Positions 35,346-43,412 of a DNA stretch of 64,000 nucleotides are shown one piece after another; the first letter of the stretch is position 1; each line of letters begins with the position of its first letter. Made by a program: the position numbers and the translations under genes. The notes beneath the pieces are model-generated. The model saw only the letters and a list, made by a program, of their open reading frames with translations. It was not told where the DNA came from and made no database searches. Source of the DNA: Streptomyces sp. AC555_RSS877 (lineage in GTDB: Bacteria > Actinomycetota > Actinomycetes > Streptomycetales > Streptomycetaceae); contig NZ_JAGMUK010000018.1 in assembly GCF_019049245.1 (NCBI RefSeq), positions 1 through 64,000 on the forward strand, read 5' to 3'.

Positions 35346-36227
35346 CTACCTGCTCCGGGCGGGAGCCGTCGGCACCCCTCGTCGTACCCGCACGGCGAGC
35401 GCCGACCGCCGTATCCGCAGGGGCAGTTGGCGGCCCAGCTGTGGGGGCTCCGCCTCGCGCACGGCCGCGGCCACGGCCGCGGCGAACTCGTCGTCCGCGG
35501 GCACGAGCCGGGCCTGCCGGAACATCGTGTGCAGCCGGTGCAGCAGGGCCGGCACCTCGTCCCCCGTCAGCACCCCGCACACGCCCTTGTCCGTCGCCGC
35601 GACAAGCACCGGCCCCAGCGACGAGCCCGCCACCGTGTACCGGATGTCCGTCCCGTCGCCGCCCGCGCGATACTCCTTCGGGGTCATGCCGAGGATCTCC
35701 GTCGCCGCCGCGTAGAAGTGACCACCGGAGTTGAACCCCGAGCTGTACATGGCGTCGGCGATCGTCCCGGACAGCGGCAGGGCCTCACGTACCCGGCGGG
35801 CACGCGCCGCCGCCAGATAGGCGTGCGGTGTGATGCCGGTGAACGACTTGAACAGGCGGTGGAAGTGGAACCGGCTGTAGCCGACCTTGCGGGCCAGCTC
35901 GTCCAGGCTGGGCGGCAGCGGCGCCTCGTCGATGATCCGGCAGGCCGTGGCGACAGCCTCGGCCGCCACGGCGTGCCGGTCGGAGTCATCGGGGCAGCAG
36001 CGGCGGCACGGGCGGTATCCCTCGGCGCGGGCGTGCTCCGGGGTCGGGAAGAACCGGACGTTCTCGCGCCGGGCCAGCTTCACCGTGCACGACGGGCGGC
36101 TGTACACGCCCGTCGTGGTGACCACGTAGCAGAAGTGGCCGTCCGCGCGGGCGTCCCGGTCCCGCACGGCCTGCCAGCGTGCCTCGTCACAGGTGTACAG
36201 CGTTGCGGCGGTCGTCGTCACCGTCAT
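35346..36227 (-). CDS. ada: Ada-type methylphosphotriester-domain/AraC protein, truncated and missing the acceptor Cys
   Basis: A 293-residue Ada homologue. The N-terminal zinc domain (residues 11-80) aligns with E. coli Ada, but the methyl-accepting Cys38 position is Ser43 (VYSRPSC); Cys47, Cys74 and Cys77 remain. An AraC helix-turn-helix follows (KVGYSRFHFHRLFKSFTGITPHAY). The start of the Ogt domain is present (RYTVAGSSLGPVLVAATDKG) but the frame ends about 60 residues too early, before the PCHR active site. Downstream frames hold only weak traces of the missing part. It may be a decayed sensor or a regulator with altered input. The ATG at 36227 starts at the usual place. Confidence 0.82.
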   Translation of the reverse strand: MTVTTTAATLYTCDEARWQAVRDRDARADGHFCYVVTTTGVYSRPSCTVKLARRENVRFFPTPEHARAEGYRPCRRCCPDDSDRHAVAAEAVATACRIIDEAPLPPSLDELARKVGYSRFHFHRLFKSFTGITPHAYLAAARARRVREALPLSGTIADAMYSSGFNSGGHFYAAATEILGMTPKEYRAGGDGTDIRYTVAGSSLGPVLVAATDKGVCGVLTGDEVPALLHRLHTMFRQARLVPADDEFAAAVAAAVREAEPPQLGRQLPLRIRRSALAVRVRRGVPTAPARSR

Positions 36228-36515
36228 GCTCCGTGCCTTCCACTCGTCCAGGAGGTCGTTTCTCAGGGCTGTTCCGGCGGGTGGCGGCGGGGCGGCGTCC
36301 GCGGGCCGGCGGCGGGCGCCGATCGCGGAGCTCTCGCCGCGACCGACTCCGGCAGCACCCGGGCAGCAGAAAAAGGAGGAAAACCACCGACCGGACCACG
36401 ACGGCCGCGCCCCGAACCCGCTCGCGCGGGACCCCGCCTTGCGGTCCTGCCACGGTCCGAGGCGCCGGGCGGAGGCATCCGCCACCGCTTCGTCGGCCTG
36501 GCCGCAGCCCTCGGC

Positions 36516-37901
36516 TCACCAGTTGACGCAGCGGCACGCCCCGGGCGGATGCGTCCTGTGGCGGCGCAGAACGCCGCGGTCCCGCACGGCCTTGCCGCCC
36601 GCCGTGCGAGGCAGCTCCCTCAGCAGGTGAAAGCGGTCCGGCGCGGGCGCCCCACCGAGGAACCGGCGGCACCAGGAGTGCAGTTCGTCGCCGTCCAGTT
36701 CCGCGCTGCTCGCCACGTGCGCCTCGATCGGGCCGACCCCGAGGACCACCGCGTCCGTGATGTGCCGGTGGGCCTGCAGCACCGACTCGATGCGCAGCAG
36801 GTCGAGCGAGGCGTCCCCGACGCCGTGGACCCTTCCGCGCAGACGCAGAGCACCGGTGTGGGGATCACGCGTGACCAGGTCGCGCGTGGACATCCAGCCA
36901 CCGGCCCACGGCGTGTCCTCGTACAGGTACGGGGACGCGGGGACGTGCACCTCCAGGACGCCGCCGATCACGCGGGTACGGACGCCGGGGACCGGAAGGC
37001 CGACCCAGGCCGGGCCGAAGCGGCCGGTGAGGTCGGCGGCGATGATGCCCGTCTCGGTGGTGCCGTAGGCCTGGCCGACGCGCACCCCGTGGCGGACGCT
37101 GAACACCGCCGGAGTCTCGGGCGGCAGGGCGTCACCGCTCGACACGGCCAGCCGGAGATGCGGCAGTTGTCCGGGCTCGGCCCGCGCCAGCCGGCGGAAG
37201 TGGTGCGGATTGCCCAGCACCACGTGCGCGTCGGCCGCCGCCCGCACGGTCGCCGCCGCCGTGCGGGCGGTCGGCATCACGACGGTCGCGCCCGCCGCGA
37301 GGGCGTGCAGCACACCACCGATCAGCCCGAAGGAGTGCGAGACGGGCTCCAGCACGGCCACCCGCTCGCCGCGGCGCGGCATACCCTCCAGCGAAGCGAG
37401 CCGGTCCAGTTCCTCCAGCAGCGACTCGGGGCTCCGGCCGATCGCCTTGGGGCGCCCGGTGGTACCCGACGAGAACTGCACGAGGCAGTGCCCGCTCGCG
37501 CTCGGACAGCCGCCGGCGCGGCGGCGCACCAGCACCTCGCACTCGTCGACGAAGTCATGAGGCCGCTTGCGGCTCTCGCCGAGGGACACCGAGAACTGCA
37601 CCCGCTCCGGCCCGGCAGGAACATCCCGTGCCTGCCGGCCGGGCCGGGCCTCCACCAGCACCACCTGGGCGCCGAGCGACCACAGCGCGAACAGCGTCCA
37701 CAGGTGCGTGAAACTGGCGTTTCCGTACAGGGCGACCGTACTGTGCTCCCGGATGCCGTACTGCTGCAGCACATCGGCCAGCCAGGCCGTCTCGCGTCGG
37801 AGCCTGCCGAACGTGACCTCGCGGTCCGCGGCCCGCGCCCACACCTCGTCGTCGGGGTGGCGGCCGAGTAGTTCGGCACCCCACCAGGACCGTTGCGTCA
37901 T
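36516..37901 (-). CDS. Second ANL-family adenylating enzyme (aryl/acyl-CoA ligase-like)
   Basis: A 461-residue AMP-forming ligase. It has VQFSSGTTGRPKAIGRS (A3), GQAYGTTETG (A5), STRDLVTRDPHTGALRLRGR (A7/A8) and RTAGGKAVRD near the C-terminus with the conserved Lys. It is short for the family, about 100 residues less than the ligase at 20674. It stands 67 bases downstream of the 3,4-AHBA synthase gene, probably in the same operon, so 3,4-AHBA or its product is the most likely substrate. It could form a CoA ester, an amide through an unseen partner, or perform the diazotisation. The ATG at 37901 has GGAGG 4 bases upstream. Confidence 0.8.
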   Translation of the reverse strand: MTQRSWWGAELLGRHPDDEVWARAADREVTFGRLRRETAWLADVLQQYGIREHSTVALYGNASFTHLWTLFALWSLGAQVVLVEARPGRQARDVPAGPERVQFSVSLGESRKRPHDFVDECEVLVRRRAGGCPSASGHCLVQFSSGTTGRPKAIGRSPESLLEELDRLASLEGMPRRGERVAVLEPVSHSFGLIGGVLHALAAGATVVMPTARTAAATVRAAADAHVVLGNPHHFRRLARAEPGQLPHLRLAVSSGDALPPETPAVFSVRHGVRVGQAYGTTETGIIAADLTGRFGPAWVGLPVPGVRTRVIGGVLEVHVPASPYLYEDTPWAGGWMSTRDLVTRDPHTGALRLRGRVHGVGDASLDLLRIESVLQAHRHITDAVVLGVGPIEAHVASSAELDGDELHSWCRRFLGGAPAPDRFHLLRELPRTAGGKAVRDRGVLRRHRTHPPGACRCVNW

Positions 37902-37968
37902 CGCCTCCACCGGACCCCCTCGCCGCGGCGCCGGAGCCGCGGCGAGGGCGGCCCCGGTCGCCTTTCGC

Positions 37969-39078
37969 CTACTTCTCGACGCAGAACTCGCCGACCGGCC
38001 AGCCCACATGGCGCTTGTCGGTGGCCACGTGACCGAGCAACTGGTCGCCCTTCTTCAACTCCGTCACGTTCAGCACCGCCGCACCGGGGCCGAGCACCCG
38101 GACGTGCCAGTCGTCCTGCACGATCAGGCTGACCTCGACGCCCTCCGGGGAGACGGCCTTGATGCCGAGCAGCGGACGGGACTCCAGCTTGATGCGGCCC
38201 ACCACGATGCGGCGGGTGCGGCCGTCGGCGCCGACGGCGAGCACGGGACTGCCGGCCTTCAGCTCGCTGAGGTAGTTGGTGCGGTTGTCCGCTCCGAACA
38301 CGTAGCTGTGCAGCGCGCCCGCGTTGATGCGGAACGGGCGGGTCGGCATGTACGGCAGCGGGTGGGTCTCGCTCACGCACAGCACGAAGCCGTGCGCGTA
38401 CGAGCCGACCAGCATGCCCTCGTCCTTCTCGAAGTGCGTGCAGGTGTCGATGCAGACCCGGTCTCCGAGTCCGAGGTGTTCGATCGACTCGACCGTGAGC
38501 GTCTGCAACTGCAGGTCCGGGGTTTTCACCCGGAGCATCTCCACGAGCGCGAAGACGTCGTTGGCGGAGCGCGGGGCGACCAGGACGCCCTCGGAGCCCT
38601 TCTCCAGGACGTCGACGATGATCTGTGCCTCCTCGATGTCGGTGGCCTGGCAGATCAGCTGCCCCGGCGAGGCGTCCGCGGCGGCGATCACGATCTCCAG
38701 CGGAATCTTCGTCGGGTCCTTGAACTCCACCACGGTGTAGGGCAGTTCACGAGCGGACTCGCAGGCGAGCTTCAGCGTGGGGTCGTCGACGACGTTCACC
38801 CAGGCGGCCGTGTCCTGCTCGCCGCCGCGGTGACGGCTCTCCAGGGCACCGAGGCTGTCGATGTCGACGACCTCGCGCAGCACGATCAGATCCTCCGGGG
38901 CCCCGTCACCGGCGTGCCCGCCCGGCGCGAGGACACGCTTCACGGTGTTCGGCAGCAGCGCGAGGCGCTCCGGGTCGCTGTCGACGATGCCGTCGACGCG
39001 TGCGTGGATCGCGGCGTCGACGACCGCCTCACGCTGTTCGGCGGGCACGGTTCGGAGGTCGATCCAGGCAAACTTCAC
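37969..39078 (-). CDS. griH: 3-amino-4-hydroxybenzoate synthase (GriH-like)
   Basis: A 369-residue protein of the 3-dehydroquinate synthase II family. In grixazone biosynthesis GriH cyclises and aromatises the C7 product of GriI into 3,4-AHBA. It begins KFAWIDLRTVPAEQRE, and contains EFKDPTKIPLEIVIA, GVLVAPRSANDVFALVEM, RVCIDTCTHF and a C-terminal block GIKAVSPEGVEVSLIVQDDW typical of the family. The GTG start at 39078 overlaps the TGA of the aldolase gene (GTGA), as in the gri, cre and bag clusters. Together they commit aspartate semialdehyde to a C7N aromatic unit. Confidence 0.93.
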   Translation of the reverse strand: MKFAWIDLRTVPAEQREAVVDAAIHARVDGIVDSDPERLALLPNTVKRVLAPGGHAGDGAPEDLIVLREVVDIDSLGALESRHRGGEQDTAAWVNVVDDPTLKLACESARELPYTVVEFKDPTKIPLEIVIAAADASPGQLICQATDIEEAQIIVDVLEKGSEGVLVAPRSANDVFALVEMLRVKTPDLQLQTLTVESIEHLGLGDRVCIDTCTHFEKDEGMLVGSYAHGFVLCVSETHPLPYMPTRPFRINAGALHSYVFGADNRTNYLSELKAGSPVLAVGADGRTRRIVVGRIKLESRPLLGIKAVSPEGVEVSLIVQDDWHVRVLGPGAAVLNVTELKKGDQLLGHVATDKRHVGWPVGEFCVEK

Positions 39079-39890
39079 AACACACCTGCCATCTCGGTCT
39101 GCGGCGCGGGCTCGGACATGAGCTCGCGGCGGTGAATGATTGAGGCCAGTTCCCGGACCGCCTTCTCGGGCGACGGGCTGGTGAACACCCGTCGTCCGAC
39201 GGCGAGTCCGGCACAACCCAGGTCCATGGCGCCGGCCGCGAACTCGTACAGGCTCCGGTCGGTGGAGCCGCCGCCCGCCACCACCACGGGCAGCGGGGAG
39301 GAGGCGATCACCTCTTCCATGCGCTCGGGCGGGGCGGCGAGCACCGTCTTGACGATGTCGACGCCGAGGTCCGCGGCGATGTTCACCACATGGGCGACGA
39401 GTGTCGGGTCGGTCGGATCGGCCACGCGGGGACCGCGCGGATAGACCATGGCCATGAGCGGCATGCCGAAGCGGTCGCACGCCGAGGCCACGGCGCCGAG
39501 GTCGGCGAGCTGGTCGGCCTCGGTGTCGGAGCCGATGTTCACGTGCACGCTGACCGCGTCCGCGCCCAGCCGGACCGCCTCCTCCACGTCGCCGACCAGC
39601 ACCTTGGCGTTGATGTCGGGTCCGTGGGCGGTGCTCGCGCTCAGATGCACCACGAGGGAGCAGCGCGTGAGCAGCGCCGGAGCGATCATGCGCGCCCTGC
39701 CCTTGTGGACGACGACACCGTCAGCGCCGCCGTCCGCGATGGCACTGACCAGTCCGCCGAATCCGGCGGCTGTCGTGACGGGCCCGTCGGACACGGAGTG
39801 GTCCAGCGGTACGAACAGGAACCGGCCGTCTCCCGGCCGGGACAATCGCGCGAGGCGCACCGATTTACCGGTGAGCGGCATGCTCGACAT
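39075..39890 (-). CDS. griI: 2-amino-4,5-dihydroxy-6-oxo-7-(phosphooxy)heptanoate synthase (GriI-like aldolase)
   Basis: A 271-residue DhnA/class I aldolase-like protein. GriI condenses L-aspartate-4-semialdehyde with dihydroxyacetone phosphate. Motifs are FLFVPLDHSVSDGP near the start, VVHKGRARM, VSVHVNIGSDTEADQL, MPLMAMVYPRGPRV, the Schiff-base lysine region VDIVKTVLAAP and the phosphate-binding VVVAGGGSTD. The ATG at 39890 has GAGGGG 4 bases upstream. Note that its aspartate-derived substrate and the CreE substrate aspartate come from the same amino acid pool. Confidence 0.93.
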   Translation of the reverse strand: MSSMPLTGKSVRLARLSRPGDGRFLFVPLDHSVSDGPVTTAAGFGGLVSAIADGGADGVVVHKGRARMIAPALLTRCSLVVHLSASTAHGPDINAKVLVGDVEEAVRLGADAVSVHVNIGSDTEADQLADLGAVASACDRFGMPLMAMVYPRGPRVADPTDPTLVAHVVNIAADLGVDIVKTVLAAPPERMEEVIASSPLPVVVAGGGSTDRSLYEFAAGAMDLGCAGLAVGRRVFTSPSPEKAVRELASIIHRRELMSEPAPQTEMAGVL

Positions 39891-40005
39891 GACACCCCTC
39901 TTCGTTCCTGGTCACAGAGTTCGGATGGGATTCCGCGGGGGGTCCCGGGCTGAACTGTCGCAGTGGCTTCTGAAGAATCGAGCCAGGTGCCCCGGGCCGA
40001 GATCG

Positions 40006-40022
40006 CCGCAAGATGCGGAGTG
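40006..40022. promoter_or_regulatory. Element shared with the BBE1 promoter
   Basis: CCGCAAGATGCGGAGTG here matches CCGCAAGATCCGGAGTG at 29006-29022 at 16 of 17 positions. Both copies lie about 70-90 bp upstream of a BBE oxidase start on the plus strand. This suggests a common activator, perhaps a SARP. Confidence 0.55.
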
Positions 40023-40092
40023 CCGGAACGTCCCTCCCCTGCCTAGCGTCACCGCGTCCGGGTGTGATCCGTGGAGCGGGAGGAGATGCCAG

Positions 40093-41745
40093 ATGACGCA
40101 CGGCAGAGAACAGGTGAGCAGACGGGGTGTGCTCGCGGCAGGCGCCGCGATCGGCGGCGGCGTGTTGCTGCCCGCACAGCAGGCGGTGGCCCAGCCGGAG
40201 GAACTGGTGACCGTCACCCCGGGCGACGCGCGCTACCCGGACCTCGTCCGGGGCTGGAACCAGCGCTACGTCGGGCGGCCCGAGGCGGTCTACATACCCC
40301 GGTCGACCGCCCAGGTCGCCGCCGCCGTCCGGCAGGCGGTCCGGGCCGGCAAGCGGATCACCGTGCGCAGCGGCGGGCACTGCTGGGAGGACTTCGTTTT
40401 CAGCCCCGACGTCCAGGCGGTCGTCGACATGTCGGCGATGCGGGACGTGGACTTCGACTCGTCGATGAACGCCTTCATGGTGCAGCCGGGCGCCCAGCTC
40501 CTCGACGTCTACGAGCGCCTGTACCGCACCTGGGGCGTCATCGTGCCGGCCGGCATGTGCTTCCAGGTCGGGGCGGGCGGCCACGTCAGCGGCGGCGGCT
40601 GGGGACTGCTGTGCCGCCGGCTCGGCCTGGTGGTGGACCACCTGTACGCGGTCGAGGTCGTCGTGGTGAACGCCGACGGCACCGTGCGCACCGTCGTCGC
40701 CACCCGCGAGGAGAATGATCCCCACCGGGACCTGTGGTGGGCTCACACGGGCGGGGGCGGCGGCAACTTCGGCATCGTGACCCGCTACTGGTTCCGCAGC
40801 CCCGGCGCGAGCGGCACCGACCCCGCCCGGCTGCTCCCGGCCCCGCCCCCGGAGGTCCTGGTCAGCGCCGTCTCCTGGAACTGGTCCGACCTGGACGAGC
40901 GGTCCTTCACCCGGCTGGTCCGCAACTACGCGGACTGGCACGTGCGGCACGCCGCCCCCGACGACCCGGCGACCGCCGTGTGCAGCCTGCTCTCCCTCAA
41001 CCACGTCTCGAACGGGGCCGTGGGCCTGATCACGCACGTCGACGCGAGCGTGCCCGGCGCCGCCCGGCTGCACGACGAGTTCGTCGCGGCGGTGAGTGAG
41101 GGTGTCACCGCCACACGCGGACCGGTCACCACGCGGATGGGCGAGCTGGCCGCGCTGCCGGACCTGGCCACCCCGCGCCGCCTCCCGTGGCTTCAGGCGG
41201 CCCGCTATCTGGGCACGGCCAACCCCACCACCAACGACCCGACCCAGAAGAGCGACTTCAAGTCGGCGTACATGAAGGCGAGCTTCCCCGAGCGTCAACT
41301 CGCCGTGCTCCACCGCCACCTGACCCGGACGGACATCGGCAACCCGACGGCCTCGGTCATGCTCAGCTCCTTCGCCGGCCAGGTGTCGGCCGTCGCCCAG
41401 GACGCCACGGCGAGCGCCCACCGGGACGCCCCGTACAAGCTGGCCTGGATGATCTGGTGGGACGACCCGGCCGACGAGAAGGACAGCGTCCGCTGGCTGC
41501 GCGAGTTCTACGCCGACATGTACGCCGACACCGGCGGCGTCCCGGTCCCCGGCGCGGTGACCGACGGCTGCTACGTCAACTACCCCGACGCCGACCTCAG
41601 TTCACCGGAGTTCAACCGCTCGGGCACGCCCTGGCACGCTCTGTACTACAAGGGCAACTACCGCCGGCTGCAGCAGGTCAAGCAGGCGTACGACCCTGCG
41701 AACGTCTTCCGGCACCGGCAGTCGGTGCGGCTGCCGGGCAGCTGA
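40093..41745 (+). CDS. Tat-exported bicovalent FAD oxidase (BBE family), copy 2
   Basis: A 550-residue paralogue of the oxidase at 29109, similar along its whole length. It has a Tat-type leader (SRRGVLAAGAAIGGG, then AVAQPEE), His in RSGGHCWEDF and Cys in PAGMCFQVGAGGHVSGGGWG for double attachment of FAD, and YRRLQQVKQAYDPANVF at the C-terminus. The ATG at 40093 has GGAGGAG 6 bases upstream. It is divergent from the GriI/GriH operon. Two exported flavin oxidases in one cluster suggest two successive oxidations, or a dimerisation step, in the periplasm-like space. Confidence 0.92.
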   Translation: MTHGREQVSRRGVLAAGAAIGGGVLLPAQQAVAQPEELVTVTPGDARYPDLVRGWNQRYVGRPEAVYIPRSTAQVAAAVRQAVRAGKRITVRSGGHCWEDFVFSPDVQAVVDMSAMRDVDFDSSMNAFMVQPGAQLLDVYERLYRTWGVIVPAGMCFQVGAGGHVSGGGWGLLCRRLGLVVDHLYAVEVVVVNADGTVRTVVATREENDPHRDLWWAHTGGGGGNFGIVTRYWFRSPGASGTDPARLLPAPPPEVLVSAVSWNWSDLDERSFTRLVRNYADWHVRHAAPDDPATAVCSLLSLNHVSNGAVGLITHVDASVPGAARLHDEFVAAVSEGVTATRGPVTTRMGELAALPDLATPRRLPWLQAARYLGTANPTTNDPTQKSDFKSAYMKASFPERQLAVLHRHLTRTDIGNPTASVMLSSFAGQVSAVAQDATASAHRDAPYKLAWMIWWDDPADEKDSVRWLREFYADMYADTGGVPVPGAVTDGCYVNYPDADLSSPEFNRSGTPWHALYYKGNYRRLQQVKQAYDPANVFRHRQSVRLPGS

Positions 41746-41848
41746 GCCGACTCCTGCCGGTGCAACCCGGCGGCGCGGGCCGGTGTTCCTCCTCGTACAG
41801 CACTCGACCGCTCGACCAGAGCCGCCGCCTATCACCGCAGGAGCTCCG

Positions 41849-43357
41849 ATGCCGAACAGCCCAGCCGTGGACACCCAGGTCGCCGTCGTCGGCGGCGGGC
41901 CCGTCGGCATGCTGCTCGCCCGGGAACTGGCTCTGCTGGGCGTGCACGTCACCGTTCTGGAGAAGCTGCCGGCGCCGACCGGTGAGTCGAAGGCGGGGAC
42001 GCTGCACGCCCGTACCGCGCAGACGCTGCGCCGGCGCGGGCTCCTCGAAGCCGTGCAGCCCGGCTCACCGGCCCCGCCGGTGGGCATCGGGCCCGTACCG
42101 TTCCACTTCTCCGGCATGTTCGACCTCGACCTGAGCCGCGTCGTCACCGAGGGCCCGGTGATGGTGGGCAGCCCGCAGGCGTGGGCGCAGGAGGTGTTCG
42201 CGGCCGACGCCGAACGGCTCGGTTCGCGGATCAGGCGGGGCCGCGAAGTCGTCGGCCTCGACGAGGAACCGGACGCCGTGCGCCTGACCGTACGCGACTC
42301 CCGGGGTGCCACGGACACGCTGCGCGCGTCCTGGGTGGTCGGTGCGGACGGCGCGCGCAGCGCCGTCCGCAGACTGACCGGCATCCCGTTCACCGGCACG
42401 CCCGCCCGGGTCGGCGCCCTGATCGGAGAGGTCCGCCTCCTGGATCCGGCCCGGGCGCCGCAGGGCTGGCAGCGCAACCCGCGGGGCTGGACCCTGGTGT
42501 GGCGCAACCTGTTCGGACGCAGCCGAGTGTGCACGTACGACTTCCGGGGCCCGCATCCGGACCGGCAGGCGCCCGTGACGCTGGACGAGTTCCGGGCGGA
42601 GGTGGAGCGGATCGCCGGCCACCCGGTGCCCATGGACTCACCGAGCTGGCTCACTCGCTTCAGCGACGCCGCCCTGCAGGCCGAGCACTACCGCGTCGGC
42701 AGGGTCCTGCTCGCCGGCGACGCGGCGCACGTCCACTTCCCGGCCGGTGGCCAGGGCGTCAACCTCGGCCTTCAGGATGCCGTCAACCTGGGCTGGAAGC
42801 TCGCCGCGGAGGTGCACGGCTGGGCGCCGCCCGGACTGCTCGACACGTACGAGACCGAACGCGCGCCCATCGCCGAGGCGGTCCTGGAGAACGTGCGCGC
42901 CCAGGTCGCCCTCATGGACCCCGACCCCCGCATGGACGCGCTGCGCACCCTGTTCGCCCGCATGATGCACTTCGACGACGTCAACCAGTACCTCGGGGGC
43001 ATGATCAGCGGCGTCGACGTCCACTACGACACCGGCGGCCCCGGCGACCCGCTGGCCGGCCGCTTCGCCCCCGACGTGCTGCTGAAGACCGGGGACGCGG
43101 TCACCAGCCTTGCCGAACTCCTGCACAGCGCGGAGCCGTTGCTGCTCCTCCTGTCCGACTCGGAGGACTTGCTGGAGGCCGTGGAACCCTGGCGCTTCCG
43201 GGTGAACGTGGTGACGGCGACGGCGGCCGAGCCGGTCGGCGCGGACGCCCTGCTGGTGCGGCCCGACGGGTACATCGCCTGGTCGGCTCGGGGAGACGCC
43301 GGGGACGCGGGCGCCCTGTCCGGGGCGCTGCGATGCTGGTTCGGGGACCCCGCCTAG
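41849..43357 (+). CDS. FAD-dependent aromatic hydroxylase
   Basis: A 502-residue class A flavoprotein monooxygenase of the polyketide/aromatic hydroxylase type: VAVVGGGPVGMLLARELALLG (residues 11-31), ASWVVGADGARSAVRRLTGI (DG motif), GDAAHVHFPAGGQGVNLGLQDA, then a short thioredoxin-like C-terminal domain. It differs clearly from the monooxygenase at 22619, so the two probably act on different intermediates. The ATG at 41849 has AGGAG 6 bases upstream. It follows BBE2 by 103 bases in the same direction. Confidence 0.9.
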   Translation: MPNSPAVDTQVAVVGGGPVGMLLARELALLGVHVTVLEKLPAPTGESKAGTLHARTAQTLRRRGLLEAVQPGSPAPPVGIGPVPFHFSGMFDLDLSRVVTEGPVMVGSPQAWAQEVFAADAERLGSRIRRGREVVGLDEEPDAVRLTVRDSRGATDTLRASWVVGADGARSAVRRLTGIPFTGTPARVGALIGEVRLLDPARAPQGWQRNPRGWTLVWRNLFGRSRVCTYDFRGPHPDRQAPVTLDEFRAEVERIAGHPVPMDSPSWLTRFSDAALQAEHYRVGRVLLAGDAAHVHFPAGGQGVNLGLQDAVNLGWKLAAEVHGWAPPGLLDTYETERAPIAEAVLENVRAQVALMDPDPRMDALRTLFARMMHFDDVNQYLGGMISGVDVHYDTGGPGDPLAGRFAPDVLLKTGDAVTSLAELLHSAEPLLLLLSDSEDLLEAVEPWRFRVNVVTATAAEPVGADALLVRPDGYIAWSARGDAGDAGALSGALRCWFGDPA

Positions 43358-43412
43358 AGCGCATCGGGCCGAACTCGGCCGGCAAAACACCGGCGACCTT
43401 GGATCGGTCAAC

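Noticed and set aside
36228..36515. Purine-rich AAAAAGGAGGAAAA near 36369 as a ribosome binding site
   Set aside because: No start codon follows at a usable distance on the plus strand, and no convincing frame is present in this 288-bp gap.
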